This document shows, piece by piece, positions 6,836 to 6,865 of a stretch of 6,865 nt of DNA (within the stretch, counting starts at the first letter, position 1; every line of letters starts with the position of its first letter). The stretch covers positions 1 to 6,865 of the forward strand of contig CAKTTL010000128.1 of the NCBI GenBank assembly GCA_934615235.1, in the 5' to 3' direction. Under the pieces are notes generated by a model. It worked only from the letters and a program-made list of their open reading frames with translations. It searched no databases and had not been told where the DNA came from. This DNA is from an uncultured Clostridia bacterium (lineage in GTDB: Bacteria > Bacillota > Clostridia > Christensenellales > Aristaeellaceae). Both the position numbers and the translations under genes were made by a program.

Positions 6836-6865
6836 GACTTCTTCTTTCTCCTGAAAGAAGAAGTC
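6836..6865. repeat. Perfect 13-bp inverted repeat at the right edge, probably part of a longer palindrome
   Basis: GACTTCTTCTTTC (6836-6848), loop TCCT (6849-6852), GAAAGAAGAAGTC (6853-6865). The match runs to the last base of the window, so the true stem may be longer. The preceding 6811-6835 continues in the same purine/pyrimidine style (CTTTCTTCTTC, then GGGGAGCGCGAGGGG), which suggests an interspersed intergenic repeat or a large terminator-like structure. A copy number cannot be judged from one window. Confidence 0.6.

Noticed and set aside
5841..6854. A 337-codon plus-strand open frame overlapping the end of the nucleotidyltransferase
   Set aside because: It is in another frame of a GC-rich gene, composed largely of Arg, Ala, Ser and Pro, without motif or ribosome site, and it reads through both gene-end hairpins.
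1..6865. tRNA, rRNA, CRISPR arrays, transposases and defence-system genes
   Set aside because: I looked for cloverleaf-like segments, spaced direct repeats and typical transposase or nuclease motifs and found none; a lone SNF2 ATPase next to an unknown exported protein is not enough to claim a defence system.

Overview
This is a bacterial window from what looks like a GC-rich member of the Clostridia, possibly a gut lineage of the Christensenellales kind. The placement is an inference from two gene families (a YwqA-type SNF2 ATPase with its Firmicute-style N-terminal region, and a nucleotidyltransferase fused to hexapeptide repeats and a phosphomannomutase-like tail) plus strong Shine-Dalgarno sites. 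No marker gene is present to confirm it.

Layout from left to right. Positions 1-451 hold, on the minus strand, the first 150 codons of a gene that runs off the left edge. It resembles acyltransferases with a GNAT-like C-terminal domain. It is AT-richer than the rest (207 G/C in the first 480 bases, 43%, against about 65-80% in sampled lines elsewhere) and uses codons its neighbours avoid. It has a perfect AGGAGG site, but an ACG stands where ATG is expected. Positions 509-1207 (minus) encode a 232-residue exported protein of unknown function. Positions 1317-4226 (minus) encode a complete SNF2-family ATPase of 969 residues with all helicase motifs. A 167-bp divergent intergenic region follows. 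Positions 4394-6754 (plus) encode a 786-residue sugar-1-phosphate nucleotidyltransferase with a degenerate phosphomannomutase-like C-terminal part. The last 111 bp are non-coding and contain two strong perfect hairpins, the second ending exactly at the window edge.

The three minus-strand genes could form one transcription unit (SNF2, exported protein, acyltransferase; gaps of 109 and 57 bases), although a weak terminator-like element lies in the first gap. The plus-strand gene is divergent and separate. Nothing shows that the genes act together: nucleic-acid remodelling, an envelope or secreted protein, an acyltransferase and sugar-nucleotide synthesis. I see no complete undescribed system. 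The most open points are the unknown exported protein, the acyltransferase start, the decayed mutase domain and the hairpin-rich right end.
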